Origin: Lysinibacillus sp. PLM2
Lineage (GTDB): Bacteria > Bacillota > Bacilli > Bacillales_A > Planococcaceae
NCBI GenBank assembly: GCA_023168345.1
Contig: AP025689.1
Coordinates: forward strand, 3,302,001 to 3,366,000
DNA: 64,000 nt
Direction: 5' to 3'
The position numbers and the translations under genes were made by a program. Below are positions 45,279-54,570 of this stretch, in pieces (the first letter of the stretch is position 1; each line of letters begins with the position of its first letter). The notes beneath the pieces are model-generated. The model ran no database searches. It worked only from the letters and a program-made list of their open reading frames with translations, and was not told the DNA's origin.

Positions 45279-46175
45279 ATGTATTTCGGAAAAATTTTAA
45301 CTGCTATGGTGACACCATTCGATAGTCAAGGTGAAATTGATTTTCCAGCTACAAAAAATTTAGTTGAATATTTAATTGCAAATGGTACGGATGGTTTAGT
45401 TGTTTCTGGTACAACAGGTGAATCCCCGACATTAACAGAAAAAGAAAAAGTGGAACTATTCAAATTTGTTGTTAAAACCGTTGACGGAAGGGTACCTGTC
45501 ATTGCGGGAACGGGTTCTTATAACACGAAGGCCTCAATAGAATTAACGGTAGAAGCGGAAAATGCAGGTGTAGATGGCATAATGCTTGTTACACCATACT
45601 ATAACAAACCTTCTCAAGAAGGATTATATGAGCATTTTAAAGCAATCGCAGCAGCAACAAACTTACCTATTATTTTATATAATATTCCTGGAAGAAGTGT
45701 TATCAACTTATCTGTTGATACAGTCATTCAGCTTGCACAAATTCCTAATATTGTTGCAATTAAAGAAGCGAGCGATAATTTAGATGCAATGGCTGAAATT
45801 ATTGAAAATACACCTGAGGACTTTTTATTGTACAGTGGTGATGACGGTTTAACAATACCAGTGCTATCAATTGGCGGAACAGGTGTCATCTCTGTTGCAT
45901 CTCACGTTATCGGTAACGAAATGCAAACAATGATCAAAAAATTTGAAATGGGTCATGTAAAGGATGCAGCGAAAGACCACCGAAGACTTTTACCAATTAT
46001 GAAGGTATTATTTGCAACACCAAATCCAACATCAGTAAAAGCAGCATTAAATTTAAACGGAATTCAAGTAGGCGGCGTTCGATTACCAATGGTTCCATTA
46101 AACAATGACCAATTGAACCATTTACAGAACGTATTAAGTCGTTATCAAGAGGATGCCAAGAAACTAAATATTTAG
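45279..46175 (+). CDS. dapA: 4-hydroxy-tetrahydrodipicolinate synthase DapA
   Basis: 298-residue DapA, which condenses aspartate semialdehyde with pyruvate in lysine, cell-wall and dipicolinate synthesis. Catalytic Tyr in ILYNIPGRSV, Schiff-base Lys in AIKEAS, and the TTGESPTL substrate loop are intact. Regulation by the lysine riboswitch directly upstream fits a biosynthetic role. In B. subtilis dapA sits in an operon with asd and dapG; here it stands alone, which suggests a separate copy. GGATGTGGAG precedes the ATG. Confidence 0.96.
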   Translation: MYFGKILTAMVTPFDSQGEIDFPATKNLVEYLIANGTDGLVVSGTTGESPTLTEKEKVELFKFVVKTVDGRVPVIAGTGSYNTKASIELTVEAENAGVDGIMLVTPYYNKPSQEGLYEHFKAIAAATNLPIILYNIPGRSVINLSVDTVIQLAQIPNIVAIKEASDNLDAMAEIIENTPEDFLLYSGDDGLTIPVLSIGGTGVISVASHVIGNEMQTMIKKFEMGHVKDAAKDHRRLLPIMKVLFATPNPTSVKAALNLNGIQVGGVRLPMVPLNNDQLNHLQNVLSRYQEDAKKLNI

Positions 46176-46183
46176 ATGAGTAG

Positions 46184-46220
46184 AGGTGATTTGAAAAGTA
46201 ATTTCAGATCACCTTTTTTA
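46184..46220 (+). terminator. Terminator of dapA
   Basis: 13-position stem (46184-46196 with 46202-46214, one mismatch), 5-nt loop, strong T run. Confidence 0.88.
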
Positions 46221-46222
46221 AT

Positions 46223-46993
46223 TTATTTTAAATTCGCGATTAGCTTTTGATAAGCTTCCGTTAATAGAATAATGTCCATTTTATAAGTTACAGAGTCTAT
46301 GCCCATAGCATAATATTTCTGTACTGCTTCTTCGGAACCAGCATAAATAAAAGAAAATTTATTCGCGAGTTTACATGCATCCACAACTTTTTGAATTGCG
46401 GCTTTTACCTCTTCATCTTCAAGCTGACCAGGTTTTCCTAAAGCTGCTGAGAGATCATATGGACCTATAAAAATCCCATCTACACCTTCAGTACCAACGA
46501 TTTCATCAATATTTTCTAAGCATCCAACTGTTTCACATTGTGGAATAATTAATGTTTCATTGTTACTCACTTGGAAATAATGCTCTAACCCTTGTTTTGC
46601 ATAGTCAGCATACCAAAATGAACTTCCACTTGTTGGAGCAATGCCCCTCTCTCCTAAAGGATAAAACTTTCCGTATTTTACTATCTCCCTAACTTCCTCA
46701 ACTGTATGGACATTCGGGATAATTATACCCATCGCCCCAACATCCAATGTTTTTAATATTGAGTTTCGTTCTCCGTCCTTTACACGAACAAAAGGCGTGA
46801 CATTTGAAACTCTTGCAGCACGAATTAAAGTTTGTGTTGTTTCTACATTAAACGGACCATGTTCAGTATCAATAATGGCATAATCAAGACCTGCATAGCC
46901 TATACACTCTAATGCAGATGCACTGCCTATTTCATGAAATGTTCCAATTGTTTTTTCTCCATTAAGCATTTTTTCTTTGACGGTATTTTTCAA
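46223..46993 (-). CDS. HpcH/HpaI-family 2-oxo-acid aldolase
   Basis: 256-residue class II aldolase of the HpaI/GarL family, which cleaves 2-keto-3-deoxy acids such as 4-hydroxy-2-oxoheptanedioate or 2-dehydro-3-deoxyglucarate. Typical segments: IDTEHGPFNVE with the catalytic His, LDVGAMGIIIPNV, PLGERGIAP, IIPQCET for metal binding and GIFIGPYDLSAALG. It converges with dapA. No hpa, gar or other pathway gene is nearby, so the substrate is undefined. Confidence 0.9.
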   Translation of the reverse strand: MKNTVKEKMLNGEKTIGTFHEIGSASALECIGYAGLDYAIIDTEHGPFNVETTQTLIRAARVSNVTPFVRVKDGERNSILKTLDVGAMGIIIPNVHTVEEVREIVKYGKFYPLGERGIAPTSGSSFWYADYAKQGLEHYFQVSNNETLIIPQCETVGCLENIDEIVGTEGVDGIFIGPYDLSAALGKPGQLEDEEVKAAIQKVVDACKLANKFSFIYAGSEEAVQKYYAMGIDSVTYKMDIILLTEAYQKLIANLK

Positions 46994-47316
46994 AGAATTC
47001 TCCCCCTCATTTAACGAATTCTTAGATTATCCTAACCTATTGTATCAAAAAGAGGAATAACTTTCTTAAAATTCAAAATAGTATAAAGATAAATTGTCAG
47101 ATTATTTTGATAACATATCATTATTTATTCTAAATTCTTTTATTTTCAAGTGTCTTATAGCATAATCTCTAATTATTTTATATTTTGAAATAATTACTTG
47201 TTTCACTTTTCAAATATTCATGATAAACTTGTCTCTATTAAAGTGTCCATTAGAGCAGTACAATTGTTTGCTCTAAAAATATATAATTTACTTGTAATAA
47301 TATCGGAGGGTAAGTC
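46994..47316. other. Intergenic region, 323 bp
   Basis: Divergent spacer between the aldolase and sstT, very AT-rich. A short hairpin (TAGAGCA ... TGCTCTA, about 47249-47275) lies 40 bp before sstT. No riboswitch or ORF recognised. Confidence 0.5.
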
Positions 47317-48537
47317 ATGAAAAACATCGTAGTTAAATGGACTGAAATGAGTTTAGTCTTACGTATACTTGCGGGACTAGTAGTAGGTATCCTACTTGCA
47401 GTTACTATACCAGATTCAACTCAATGGATATCAATTTTAGGGTCTTTATTTACAAGTGCACTGAAGGCCGTTGCACCAATTTTAGTTCTATTCTTAGTAA
47501 TCCATGCTATTTCTAATCATACTAGCGGAAAAGAAACTAATATGAAAACTGTTATTTTCCTTTATGTTATTGGCACAATATCTGCGGGTGCGGTTGGTGT
47601 AGTTGCAAGTTTCCTATTCCCTGTGAATATGATACTTACTAGTGGTGCTGGGGATATTGCACCTCCTGAGGGGATTTTAGAAGTACTTCAAACATTATTA
47701 TATAATCTAGTAGATAATCCTGTGAATGCATTATTAAGTGCTAACTATTTAGGAATTCTTGTATGGGCGATTTTACTAGGTTTTGTTCTAAGAAAAGCTG
47801 CTGATACAACAAAAACAATGATTTCCAATGTTTCAGATGCCATTACAACAATCGTTAAATGGGTAATTGAATTAGCACCTTTTGGTATTATGGGTCTTGT
47901 ATTCTCTGCAATTTCTACTAATGGGTTATCTTCATTAGTAAAATACGGTCAATTACTAATATTACTTCTTGGAGCAATGTTCTTTGTTGCATTAATAGTT
48001 AATCCTATTATCTCTTTTATTTTCACAAGACAAAATCCATATCCGTTAGTTTGGGCTACATTAAAAGAAAGTGGTTTAACTGCATTCTTTACTCGTAGCT
48101 CTGCAGCAAATATCCCTGTCAATTTGAACCTTTGTAAAAAATTAGGTTTAAATGAGGATACTTACTCTGTTTCGATTCCATTAGGCGCTACTATTAATAT
48201 GGCTGGTGCAGCTGTTACTATTTCTGTTTTAACATTAGCTGCTGCACATACTGTTGGAGTTGAAGTAGACATCTGGACAGCTATTATTTTAATGGTACTT
48301 TCAGCAGTTTCTGCAGCCGGAGCGTCAGGTGTTGCCGGTGGTTCCTTATTATTAATCCCACTTGCTTGTAGTTTACTTGGTATTTCTGATGATATAGCTG
48401 CACAAGTGATTGGCGTTGGTTTCATCATCGGTGTATTACAAGACTCTTGTGAAACTGCACTTAACTCTTCTTCTGACGTATTATTTACGGCTACAGCTGA
48501 TATTGCAAAAAAACGCAAAGAAGCAGCTGCAAATTAA
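47317..48537 (+). CDS. sstT: Serine/threonine:Na+ symporter SstT
   Basis: 406-residue member of the dicarboxylate/amino acid:cation symporter family with about eight membrane helices and two re-entrant hairpins. Family segments: [56 protein letters not shown], and [18 protein letters not shown]. The ATG follows CGGAGGG. It is a single gene with its own terminator. Confidence 0.95.
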   Translation: MKNIVVKWTEMSLVLRILAGLVVGILLAVTIPDSTQWISILGSLFTSALKAVAPILVLFLVIHAISNHTSGKETNMKTVIFLYVIGTISAGAVGVVASFLFPVNMILTSGAGDIAPPEGILEVLQTLLYNLVDNPVNALLSANYLGILVWAILLGFVLRKAADTTKTMISNVSDAITTIVKWVIELAPFGIMGLVFSAISTNGLSSLVKYGQLLILLLGAMFFVALIVNPIISFIFTRQNPYPLVWATLKESGLTAFFTRSSAANIPVNLNLCKKLGLNEDTYSVSIPLGATINMAGAAVTISVLTLAAAHTVGVEVDIWTAIILMVLSAVSAAGASGVAGGSLLLIPLACSLLGISDDIAAQVIGVGFIIGVLQDSCETALNSSSDVLFTATADIAKKRKEAAAN

Positions 48538-48551
48538 CTTTTAAACAAGCT

Positions 48552-48585
48552 AACCCCTTACTTATTGGAAAAAGTAAGGGGTTTT
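48552..48585 (+). terminator. Terminator of sstT
   Basis: 12-bp stem (48552-48563 with 48572-48583), 8-nt loop, short T run. Confidence 0.82.
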
Positions 48586-48624
48586 ATCATAGTTGAAATC
48601 ATTATTCGATAGCAAGCTCGATAA

Positions 48625-49020
48625 TTATTTTGCATTTTGATCTGTTTGATGAATGCCAAAAACATTTCCTTCACAATCAATATAGTAGCCTTGCCAAGCC
48701 ATTCCTGGTAGAGCATATTTGGGTAGTGCAACTGTTCCTCCATGCTCAAGAATTTTTGCTTCTGTGGCATCGTAATCATCTACTCCCATTGTGCAAGTAA
48801 ATCCATTTAAAGCTTGTCCTGGTTCAGGAGTAGGCCCTTGTCTTTTCATGAGTGCACCGTTTATTCCAATTTCATTATCTTCTCCAGTTACTGCACCGAA
48901 GTATGGCATTCCGGCATAGTCGCTCCAATCCTCAAACTTCCATCCAAATACTTCTCCGTAAAATTTTTTTGCTCTTTCCATGTCGTTAACGTGAATTTCA
49001 AAATGTATTAATCTACCCAT
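48625..49020 (-). CDS. VOC-family (glyoxalase/bleomycin-resistance fold) protein
   Basis: 131-residue vicinal-oxygen-chelate protein: LIHFEIHVNDMERAKKFYGE, FGWKFEDW, and YYIDCEGNVFGIHQ at the end are typical of the small single-gene VOC proteins. His and Glu residues for a metal site are present. Function is unknown; the fold spans detoxification, isomerases and plain binding proteins. GGAGGAAG precedes the ATG. Confidence 0.9.
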   Translation of the reverse strand: MGRLIHFEIHVNDMERAKKFYGEVFGWKFEDWSDYAGMPYFGAVTGEDNEIGINGALMKRQGPTPEPGQALNGFTCTMGVDDYDATEAKILEHGGTVALPKYALPGMAWQGYYIDCEGNVFGIHQTDQNAK

Positions 49021-49111
49021 TGCTTCCTCCTAATAATCGTTTTCTTAGCAATACCAATATATTCTAGCTTTAGATGCTAATTATTATTCAGTGATTTCTT
49101 CAAAAAAGAAA

Positions 49112-49143
49112 AAAGGGTGATATTTTTATAGAAATCACCCTTT
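49112..49143 (-). terminator. Terminator of the monooxygenase/esterase operon
   Basis: Perfect 10-bp stem (49112-49121 with 49134-49143), 12-nt loop, strong T run on the minus strand. Confidence 0.87.
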
Positions 49144-49164
49144 AAATTTATTATATTATTGTCG

Positions 49165-50787
49165 TTAACTTAATACATTAGCCCCGTCTAATAGGAAGCC
49201 TTCATAGTTTTTATCTGCCACCTCATCACATATTTTTCGATAATTGTGTAAGCCCCCAACGTAAATGACAAAACCACTTCGTTTTGTACTACCATCAAGG
49301 TTGGCACCTGTATACCAGGAATTCGTATATGGGAATAGTGTAGTATTTGCAATATCATCACATTGTTTTGCCCATTCTAATTCCGCATCTTCTTTTGCTT
49401 CTATTGTTTGAACGTTATTTTCTTCTAAATACTCAATACATCTATCAATCCAATCAACATGTTGTTCTATTGAAGATGGCATGTTAGTTAATACAGACGG
49501 GCTTTGAGGTCCTGTAATCATAAAGAAATTCGGGAAGTTTTGAACTGATAAGCCGAGATATGTTTTTACGACTTTACCATTTTCCCACTTTTCTTTAAGC
49601 GGTTGGCCATCACGTCCACGAATGTCCATTCTTAAAATGGAACCCGTCATGGAGTCATATCCTGTTGCAAATACAATTGCATCACATTCGATTGTGCCAT
49701 TTTGCAGCTCCACACCATTTTCTACGATACGGACAATCGGATTTTCCTTTAAAGACACAAGGTTTACATGATCCTCATTAAAAATTTCATAATAGTTCGT
49801 ACCGATGATTAATCGTTTCGTAGTGATATAGTAATCTGGATGCAATTTTTCTGCTACCTCAGGATCTTCAACGATTTCATCAATTTTATCTCGAACATAT
49901 TGTGAAACTACAAAGTTTGTTTCCTTATTTACCATAACATCTGAAAATACAGAACCTAACGCAAGACCACCTGTTTCCCAAACATAATCTAACTGTTTCT
50001 TTTGTTCCTCTGGCGGAAGTTCGGTAGCAGATTTCCCAGTTGAGTATGAATGTATTCCACCAGGTGTAGTAAAGAATGCATTTCGAATATATTCATAATT
50101 AGCCATTGCTTTATCCTGCTGTTCCTTTGTTAATGGATGGTTACGTGCTTCTGCCACATAGTGAGGTGTACGCATTAATAATGTAAGCTCTTTAGCCTGT
50201 TTTGCAATTATTGGCATTGCTTGTACGCCACTCGATCCATTACCAATAATTACAACACGTTTCCCTGTAAAGTCTACACCTTCATGTGGCCATCGTCCTG
50301 TATGATACTTTTCTCCCTTAAATGTTTCGACCCCTTCAAATGGTGGAATGTTTGTTGTTGATAAGCATCCAACACCACTAATAAAATACTTTGCTTCTAA
50401 TTTTTCATTTGTATCTGTTTCAATTTCCCATTTCTTTTTCTTGTCATTAAAGCTTGCTTTTGTAACACGTGTTTCAAATTGTATATCAGGTCTTAAATTT
50501 AGTTCGTCCGCAACAAAATTCAAATACTTCAAGATATCCGGCTGTGCGGAATATCGTTCTGGCCAACGCCATTTTTGGTACAACTCTTTTGAGAAAGTAA
50601 AAGTATAAAAGATTGAATCAGAGTCACATCTCGCCCCAGGATAACGACTCCAATACCAAGTCCCTCCGACACCATCAGCAGCCTCAATTACTCGAACCTT
50701 TAATCCGCGCTCTCTAAGTTTATGAAGCATATATAGTCCTGCAAAACCAGCGCCGACTACGATTGCATCAAATTGTTTTTCCCCCAT
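49165..50787 (-). CDS. Baeyer-Villiger flavin monooxygenase, cyclohexanone/acetone type
   Basis: 540-residue FAD- and NADPH-dependent monooxygenase that turns ketones into esters or lactones. Two Rossmann motifs, GAGFAG (12-17) and GNGSSG (182-187), flank the BVMO fingerprint FKGEKYHTGRWP (156-167). DSDSIFYTFTFSKELYQKWRW and TPHYVAEARNHPLT are typical of the class. The gene is 16 bp downstream of an esterase gene, so the ester formed is likely cleaved next. Ketone use is the probable pathway; the substrate is not known. Confidence 0.94.
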   Translation of the reverse strand: MGEKQFDAIVVGAGFAGLYMLHKLRERGLKVRVIEAADGVGGTWYWSRYPGARCDSDSIFYTFTFSKELYQKWRWPERYSAQPDILKYLNFVADELNLRPDIQFETRVTKASFNDKKKKWEIETDTNEKLEAKYFISGVGCLSTTNIPPFEGVETFKGEKYHTGRWPHEGVDFTGKRVVIIGNGSSGVQAMPIIAKQAKELTLLMRTPHYVAEARNHPLTKEQQDKAMANYEYIRNAFFTTPGGIHSYSTGKSATELPPEEQKKQLDYVWETGGLALGSVFSDVMVNKETNFVVSQYVRDKIDEIVEDPEVAEKLHPDYYITTKRLIIGTNYYEIFNEDHVNLVSLKENPIVRIVENGVELQNGTIECDAIVFATGYDSMTGSILRMDIRGRDGQPLKEKWENGKVVKTYLGLSVQNFPNFFMITGPQSPSVLTNMPSSIEQHVDWIDRCIEYLEENNVQTIEAKEDAELEWAKQCDDIANTTLFPYTNSWYTGANLDGSTKRSGFVIYVGGLHNYRKICDEVADKNYEGFLLDGANVLS

Positions 50788-50803
50788 TAAAATCCCCCTT
50801 TGA

Positions 50804-51733
50804 TTATTTGTTTAAAGCTTTTAAAAAGTCTGCAATAGCATTAACTGTCGATTTCGTTTCCTCTGCGAAAAATGCCATGTTACTGAAGAACCCATGAATA
50901 CTATCTGGTAGTATCTTGTAATCTACCTTTACCCCTGCGTCTCTAAGCTTATCTCGATATAGTGCCCCTTCATCTTTTAACACATCATTGTCAGCAGCCA
51001 CTATAATTGCAGGAGATAAAGCGCTTACATCATCGTATAATAACGGTGAAATATATACATTTTTATATTCCTCTTCATTATTTACATAATAGTCTCTAAA
51101 CCAAATCATTAAATCTTTGTCAAGTCCGTATCCATTTGCAAATGTCTCATATGAAGGAGTTGTGAAATTAAGATTAGTAGCAGGATAAATTAATGCTTGT
51201 GCAGTAATTTTCGGACCATTTTTTTCGTTGCTTAGGATGTTCATTACAGTTGCTAAATTTCCACCAGCTGAATCTCCACCAACAACAATATCTTCTGCAT
51301 TTGCATTCAATTCAGCTGCGTGATTATACACCCAGCTTAGTGCCATATAACAATCTTCTACTGGTACTGGAAATTTAAACTCAGGAGCTAGTCGATAATC
51401 AACAGACACAACCACTCTACCTGTGGTTTCTGCTAACAGGCGACACCCCGCATCCGATGTTTCTAAATTGCCGATAACCCATCCCCCACCGTGGTAATAA
51501 ACCAATAGTGGAAATGGACCTTCCCCTTTTGGTGTGTAAATACGTACAGTTATTTCCCCACCTTCAACAGGTATTTGTCTATCTTCTACTTTCGTGACTT
51601 TTGGTACCTCAATCCCTCCTGGAGTAGGTGCTGCCGCAAAAGCTGCACGAACTTGTTCTGCTGTTAAGTCCTGTAGTTTGGGTCCACTGTAAAAGCCCTC
51701 AAGATAGACCTTGGCGTTATTTGTTAATCCCAT
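50804..51733 (-). CDS. HSL-family alpha/beta-hydrolase esterase
   Basis: 309-residue carboxylesterase of the hormone-sensitive-lipase group. HGGGW (81-85) forms the oxyanion hole; GDSAGG (153-158) holds the nucleophile Ser155; the Asp of VAADNDVLKDEG and the His of DSIHGFF complete the triad. It is the first gene of a two-gene operon with the Baeyer-Villiger monooxygenase, and a LuxR-type regulator is divergent at 186 bp. Confidence 0.94.
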   Translation of the reverse strand: MGLTNNAKVYLEGFYSGPKLQDLTAEQVRAAFAAAPTPGGIEVPKVTKVEDRQIPVEGGEITVRIYTPKGEGPFPLLVYYHGGGWVIGNLETSDAGCRLLAETTGRVVVSVDYRLAPEFKFPVPVEDCYMALSWVYNHAAELNANAEDIVVGGDSAGGNLATVMNILSNEKNGPKITAQALIYPATNLNFTTPSYETFANGYGLDKDLMIWFRDYYVNNEEEYKNVYISPLLYDDVSALSPAIIVAADNDVLKDEGALYRDKLRDAGVKVDYKILPDSIHGFFSNMAFFAEETKSTVNAIADFLKALNK

Positions 51734-51919
51734 CTCATCTCATCCTTTCTCCCATATAGTTGCATGATTCCTCGTATGCAACTTTATCCTATCAAACTAT
51801 TATTGAAATCCATATTCCCACTTTCAGCTAATTCACTTTATCTAAATTAGGCAAATTTAGTGGTCATTTACTACTTTTTGTGTAAACGCTTGCATATTTT
51901 TATGTAAGGGAGTGATTAT

Positions 51920-52609
51920 ATGCAGATGTTGCCTTTAATCATGAAAGAAAAATTGAAAGGCGCTGTACATTTACAGTCACAAGAGGAACAGATTTGTTAC
52001 ATTTTACGTATGTTTGACAAACTGTTTTTAGGAGAAAAACTATCCTTCTATCGCTTCAGTCCCGTCGGATATGTAGGTGAAGGTGTGGCTATGCTCGTGG
52101 ATGGACAATTGCAATCCCTTAATTATATACGTGATGATATTCGTGCACTGACAGTTATTCGACAAGCTGTTGAAAAACGTAGGCCAATCTTTTACCATGG
52201 CCAAGATATCATCACTCAAATCACAAGTAGATATCAGCGAAATGACATTTTAAAAGCATTGCTAGTTGTCCCCATTGTGGCAAACAATTTAACGATCGCT
52301 TATATATGTAGTGAATTTTGTAAGCAGGATGTTGAGATTGAAACAAAGCTTATAGAAGAACTATCTATCTTCGGAAAAACTGCTGGCGAACTTCTAATCC
52401 AACCTATTAATCACTCACACCCTAAACTAAGCCCAAGAGAAAATGAGATATTAAAAGCACTTGCAAATGGATTATCTACAAAGGAAATGGCCCAGACACT
52501 TGATTTAAGTGAAGGTACAATTAAGCAATATATTAAATCAGCATTATTAAAGTTAGAAGCTAAAAATCGCGCCCATGCAGTTTCAATATATATGTCACAA
52601 ACGAATTAA
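51920..52609 (+). CDS. LuxR-type regulator with GAF-like sensor domain
   Basis: 229-residue transcription factor. The first 165 residues look like a GAF-type sensor (LSFYRFSPVGYVGEGVAML, ILKALLVVPIVANNLTIAYI). The C-terminal LuxR helix-turn-helix begins with LSPRENEILKALANGLSTKE and includes SEGTIKQYIKSALLKLEAKN. It lies divergent from the esterase/monooxygenase operon and is the likely regulator of it, perhaps sensing the ketone. AAGGGAG precedes the ATG. Confidence 0.88.
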   Translation: MQMLPLIMKEKLKGAVHLQSQEEQICYILRMFDKLFLGEKLSFYRFSPVGYVGEGVAMLVDGQLQSLNYIRDDIRALTVIRQAVEKRRPIFYHGQDIITQITSRYQRNDILKALLVVPIVANNLTIAYICSEFCKQDVEIETKLIEELSIFGKTAGELLIQPINHSHPKLSPRENEILKALANGLSTKEMAQTLDLSEGTIKQYIKSALLKLEAKNRAHAVSIYMSQTN

Positions 52610-52732
52610 GTATCATTCGTTTTCATATTTGTTCAAAAACTTGTCAGAATTAAGTGATGGGTTCAATCATTTTTTGTAGTGAAAGATTTAGTGCTATATT
52701 GGTAATAAGACACATTATTGGAGGAATCGAAA

Positions 52733-53974
52733 ATGTTAGCCAATTTTGAAGAAAATCTAAAAAAATACGCTAAACTTTTAGTGACGATAGGAATTAATGT
52801 ACAACCAGGCGATTGGGTTAAGATGACTATAAATGTAGACCAGGCAGTGCTTGCAAGGTTAATTACGAAGGAAGCTTACGAATTAGGTGCCGAAAAAGTC
52901 ATTGTCAAATGGGCAGATGACGAGATTACAAAATTACATTACGTTCATCAACCAACGGAAGTGTTAACTAACATTCCACCGTATGAGATTGAGGAATCTG
53001 AAGATCATGTATTGAATCATCGCGTTAGTCGATTATCAATTATTTCTAGTGACCCTGGTCTACTTAATGAAGTCGACCCTACAAAAATCGCTTCATATCA
53101 ATCTATTATGGGTAAAGCCCTTCATGTACAACGTAAAGCAACACAAAATAATGATTTGAAATGGACTGTCGCAGCAGCTGCTGGAGCGGGTTGGGCAGCT
53201 AAGGTATTTCCTAACTTGGCAACAACTGAGGAACAGGTAGCTGCATTATGGGATCAAATTTTCAAAACTTGCCGTGTTTATGAAGAGGATCCTATTAAAG
53301 CTTGGGATGAACATAAAAAGACGTTAAATGAAAAAGCTGCAAAATTAAACGAAATTCAATTTGATGCACTTCACTATACGGCACCTGGAACAGATTTAAC
53401 TTTAGGGCTGCCTAAAAACCATATTTGGGTCTGCGCTGAAAGCTATAATCCAAAGGGTGAGGAATTTATCGCTAACATGCCAACAGAGGAGTTGTTTACA
53501 GCTCCTGATACACGCCGTATGGATGGAGTAGTCCGAAGCACAAAGCCACTCAGCTATGCTGGTACATTAATCGAAGGGATTGAAGTACATTTTAAAGATG
53601 GAAAAATCGTCGATATCTCGGCTGAAAAAGGCGACGAGGCAATTAAAAAGCTCGTATTTGATAATGAAGGTGGTACTGGATTAGGAGAAATTGCCCTTGT
53701 TCCAGATCCTTCTCCAATTTCACAGTCAGGTATTACATTTTTCAATACATTATTTGATGAGAATGCATCAAATCATATTGCCATTGGCTCGGCTTATCCA
53801 ACGACAATTCAAGGAGGCACAACAATGAGTCAAGATGAATTACGTGCTAGCGGGCTAAATCTATCAACTGTTCATGTAGACTTTATGATAGGTTCTAATC
53901 AAATGGACATTGACGGTATTAAACAAGATGGTACTTCTGTTCCAATTTTCCGTAATGGCGATTGGGCGATTTAA
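52733..53974 (+). CDS. M29-family aminopeptidase (AmpS/PepS)
   Basis: 413-residue metallo-aminopeptidase of the thermophilic M29 family, which trims N-terminal residues from peptides in the cytoplasm. The metal ligands lie in NEGGTGLGEIAL (Glu), NASNHIAIGSA (His) and VHVDFMIGS (His, Asp). The ATG at 52733 follows GGAGG at 8 nt; a TTG 15 nt upstream starts inside the site. It is a single gene with a terminator. Confidence 0.95.
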   Translation: MLANFEENLKKYAKLLVTIGINVQPGDWVKMTINVDQAVLARLITKEAYELGAEKVIVKWADDEITKLHYVHQPTEVLTNIPPYEIEESEDHVLNHRVSRLSIISSDPGLLNEVDPTKIASYQSIMGKALHVQRKATQNNDLKWTVAAAAGAGWAAKVFPNLATTEEQVAALWDQIFKTCRVYEEDPIKAWDEHKKTLNEKAAKLNEIQFDALHYTAPGTDLTLGLPKNHIWVCAESYNPKGEEFIANMPTEELFTAPDTRRMDGVVRSTKPLSYAGTLIEGIEVHFKDGKIVDISAEKGDEAIKKLVFDNEGGTGLGEIALVPDPSPISQSGITFFNTLFDENASNHIAIGSAYPTTIQGGTTMSQDELRASGLNLSTVHVDFMIGSNQMDIDGIKQDGTSVPIFRNGDWAI

Positions 53975-53995
53975 TCGCTTTATTCTTTAATTATA

Positions 53996-54026
53996 AAAGC
54001 CAACTCATTTGATTAGAGTTGGCTTT
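53996..54026 (+). terminator. Terminator of the aminopeptidase gene
   Basis: Perfect 11-bp stem (53996-54006 with 54016-54026), 9-nt loop; T tract short. Confidence 0.78.
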
Positions 54027-54093
54027 ATTGTTGCTCATCACAATTCCCTACCATCGGACGACCAAAGGGACTTTTCCTAGAAAAGAATTCAAT

Positions 54094-54399
54094 CTAACTA
54101 AATATTTGCATGAGAGCAATCTTATACATAAATGTCACCAAACCGATAGCTATTCCTAAAATTGCTGCACCCCGATTTACTTCCTTATGCAATCCAACCA
54201 TACCGAAAAGAATTGCTAATACCCAAAAAAAGGGTGCTAGAATCCAACCTACCAGAGGCATTAAACTTAGTATAAACCCTAAGACCGCAAGCAAAATAGA
54301 CAAAGAGGCTGCTGCATTCGTTTCCTTCTCTACGACATGCTGGTGATGCTCCAATCCTATCATCCCTTTACCGTGAATTATCTTAATAACATTTTTCAC
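54094..54399 (-). CDS. Small DUF4190-like membrane protein
   Basis: 101 residues with two or three membrane helices (about 31-50, 54-70, 78-98): SILLAVLGFILSLMPLVGWI and GMVGLHKEVNRGAAILGIAI fit the DUF4190 pattern. It begins at a GTG (54399) with a weak ribosome binding site, so an internal ATG near residue 13 may be used. No function known. Plus-strand frames across it are shadows. Confidence 0.75.
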   Translation of the reverse strand: MKNVIKIIHGKGMIGLEHHQHVVEKETNAAASLSILLAVLGFILSLMPLVGWILAPFFWVLAILFGMVGLHKEVNRGAAILGIAIGLVTFMYKIALMQIFS

Positions 54400-54570
54400 C
54401 AGAATTACTTCTTATATTCATAAAGCTACGCTTAATGATAAAAAATTTCCTGTTGTCTACACTTCGCTCGAATAAAAAACAGCAAAATAAGAATCGGATT
54501 ATATCATCCTTTCCTCACCTTGCTGTTTCTTTAAATTTTATAGCTAATAGAATTTTAATTACAATCTCTA

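Noticed and set aside
47249-47275. Hairpin before sstT as a riboswitch
   Set aside because: Only one short stem, no conserved aptamer sequence.
48162-48518. 118-residue minus-strand frame inside sstT
   Set aside because: It is a shadow of the transporter's low-complexity hydrophobic codons, with no start site.
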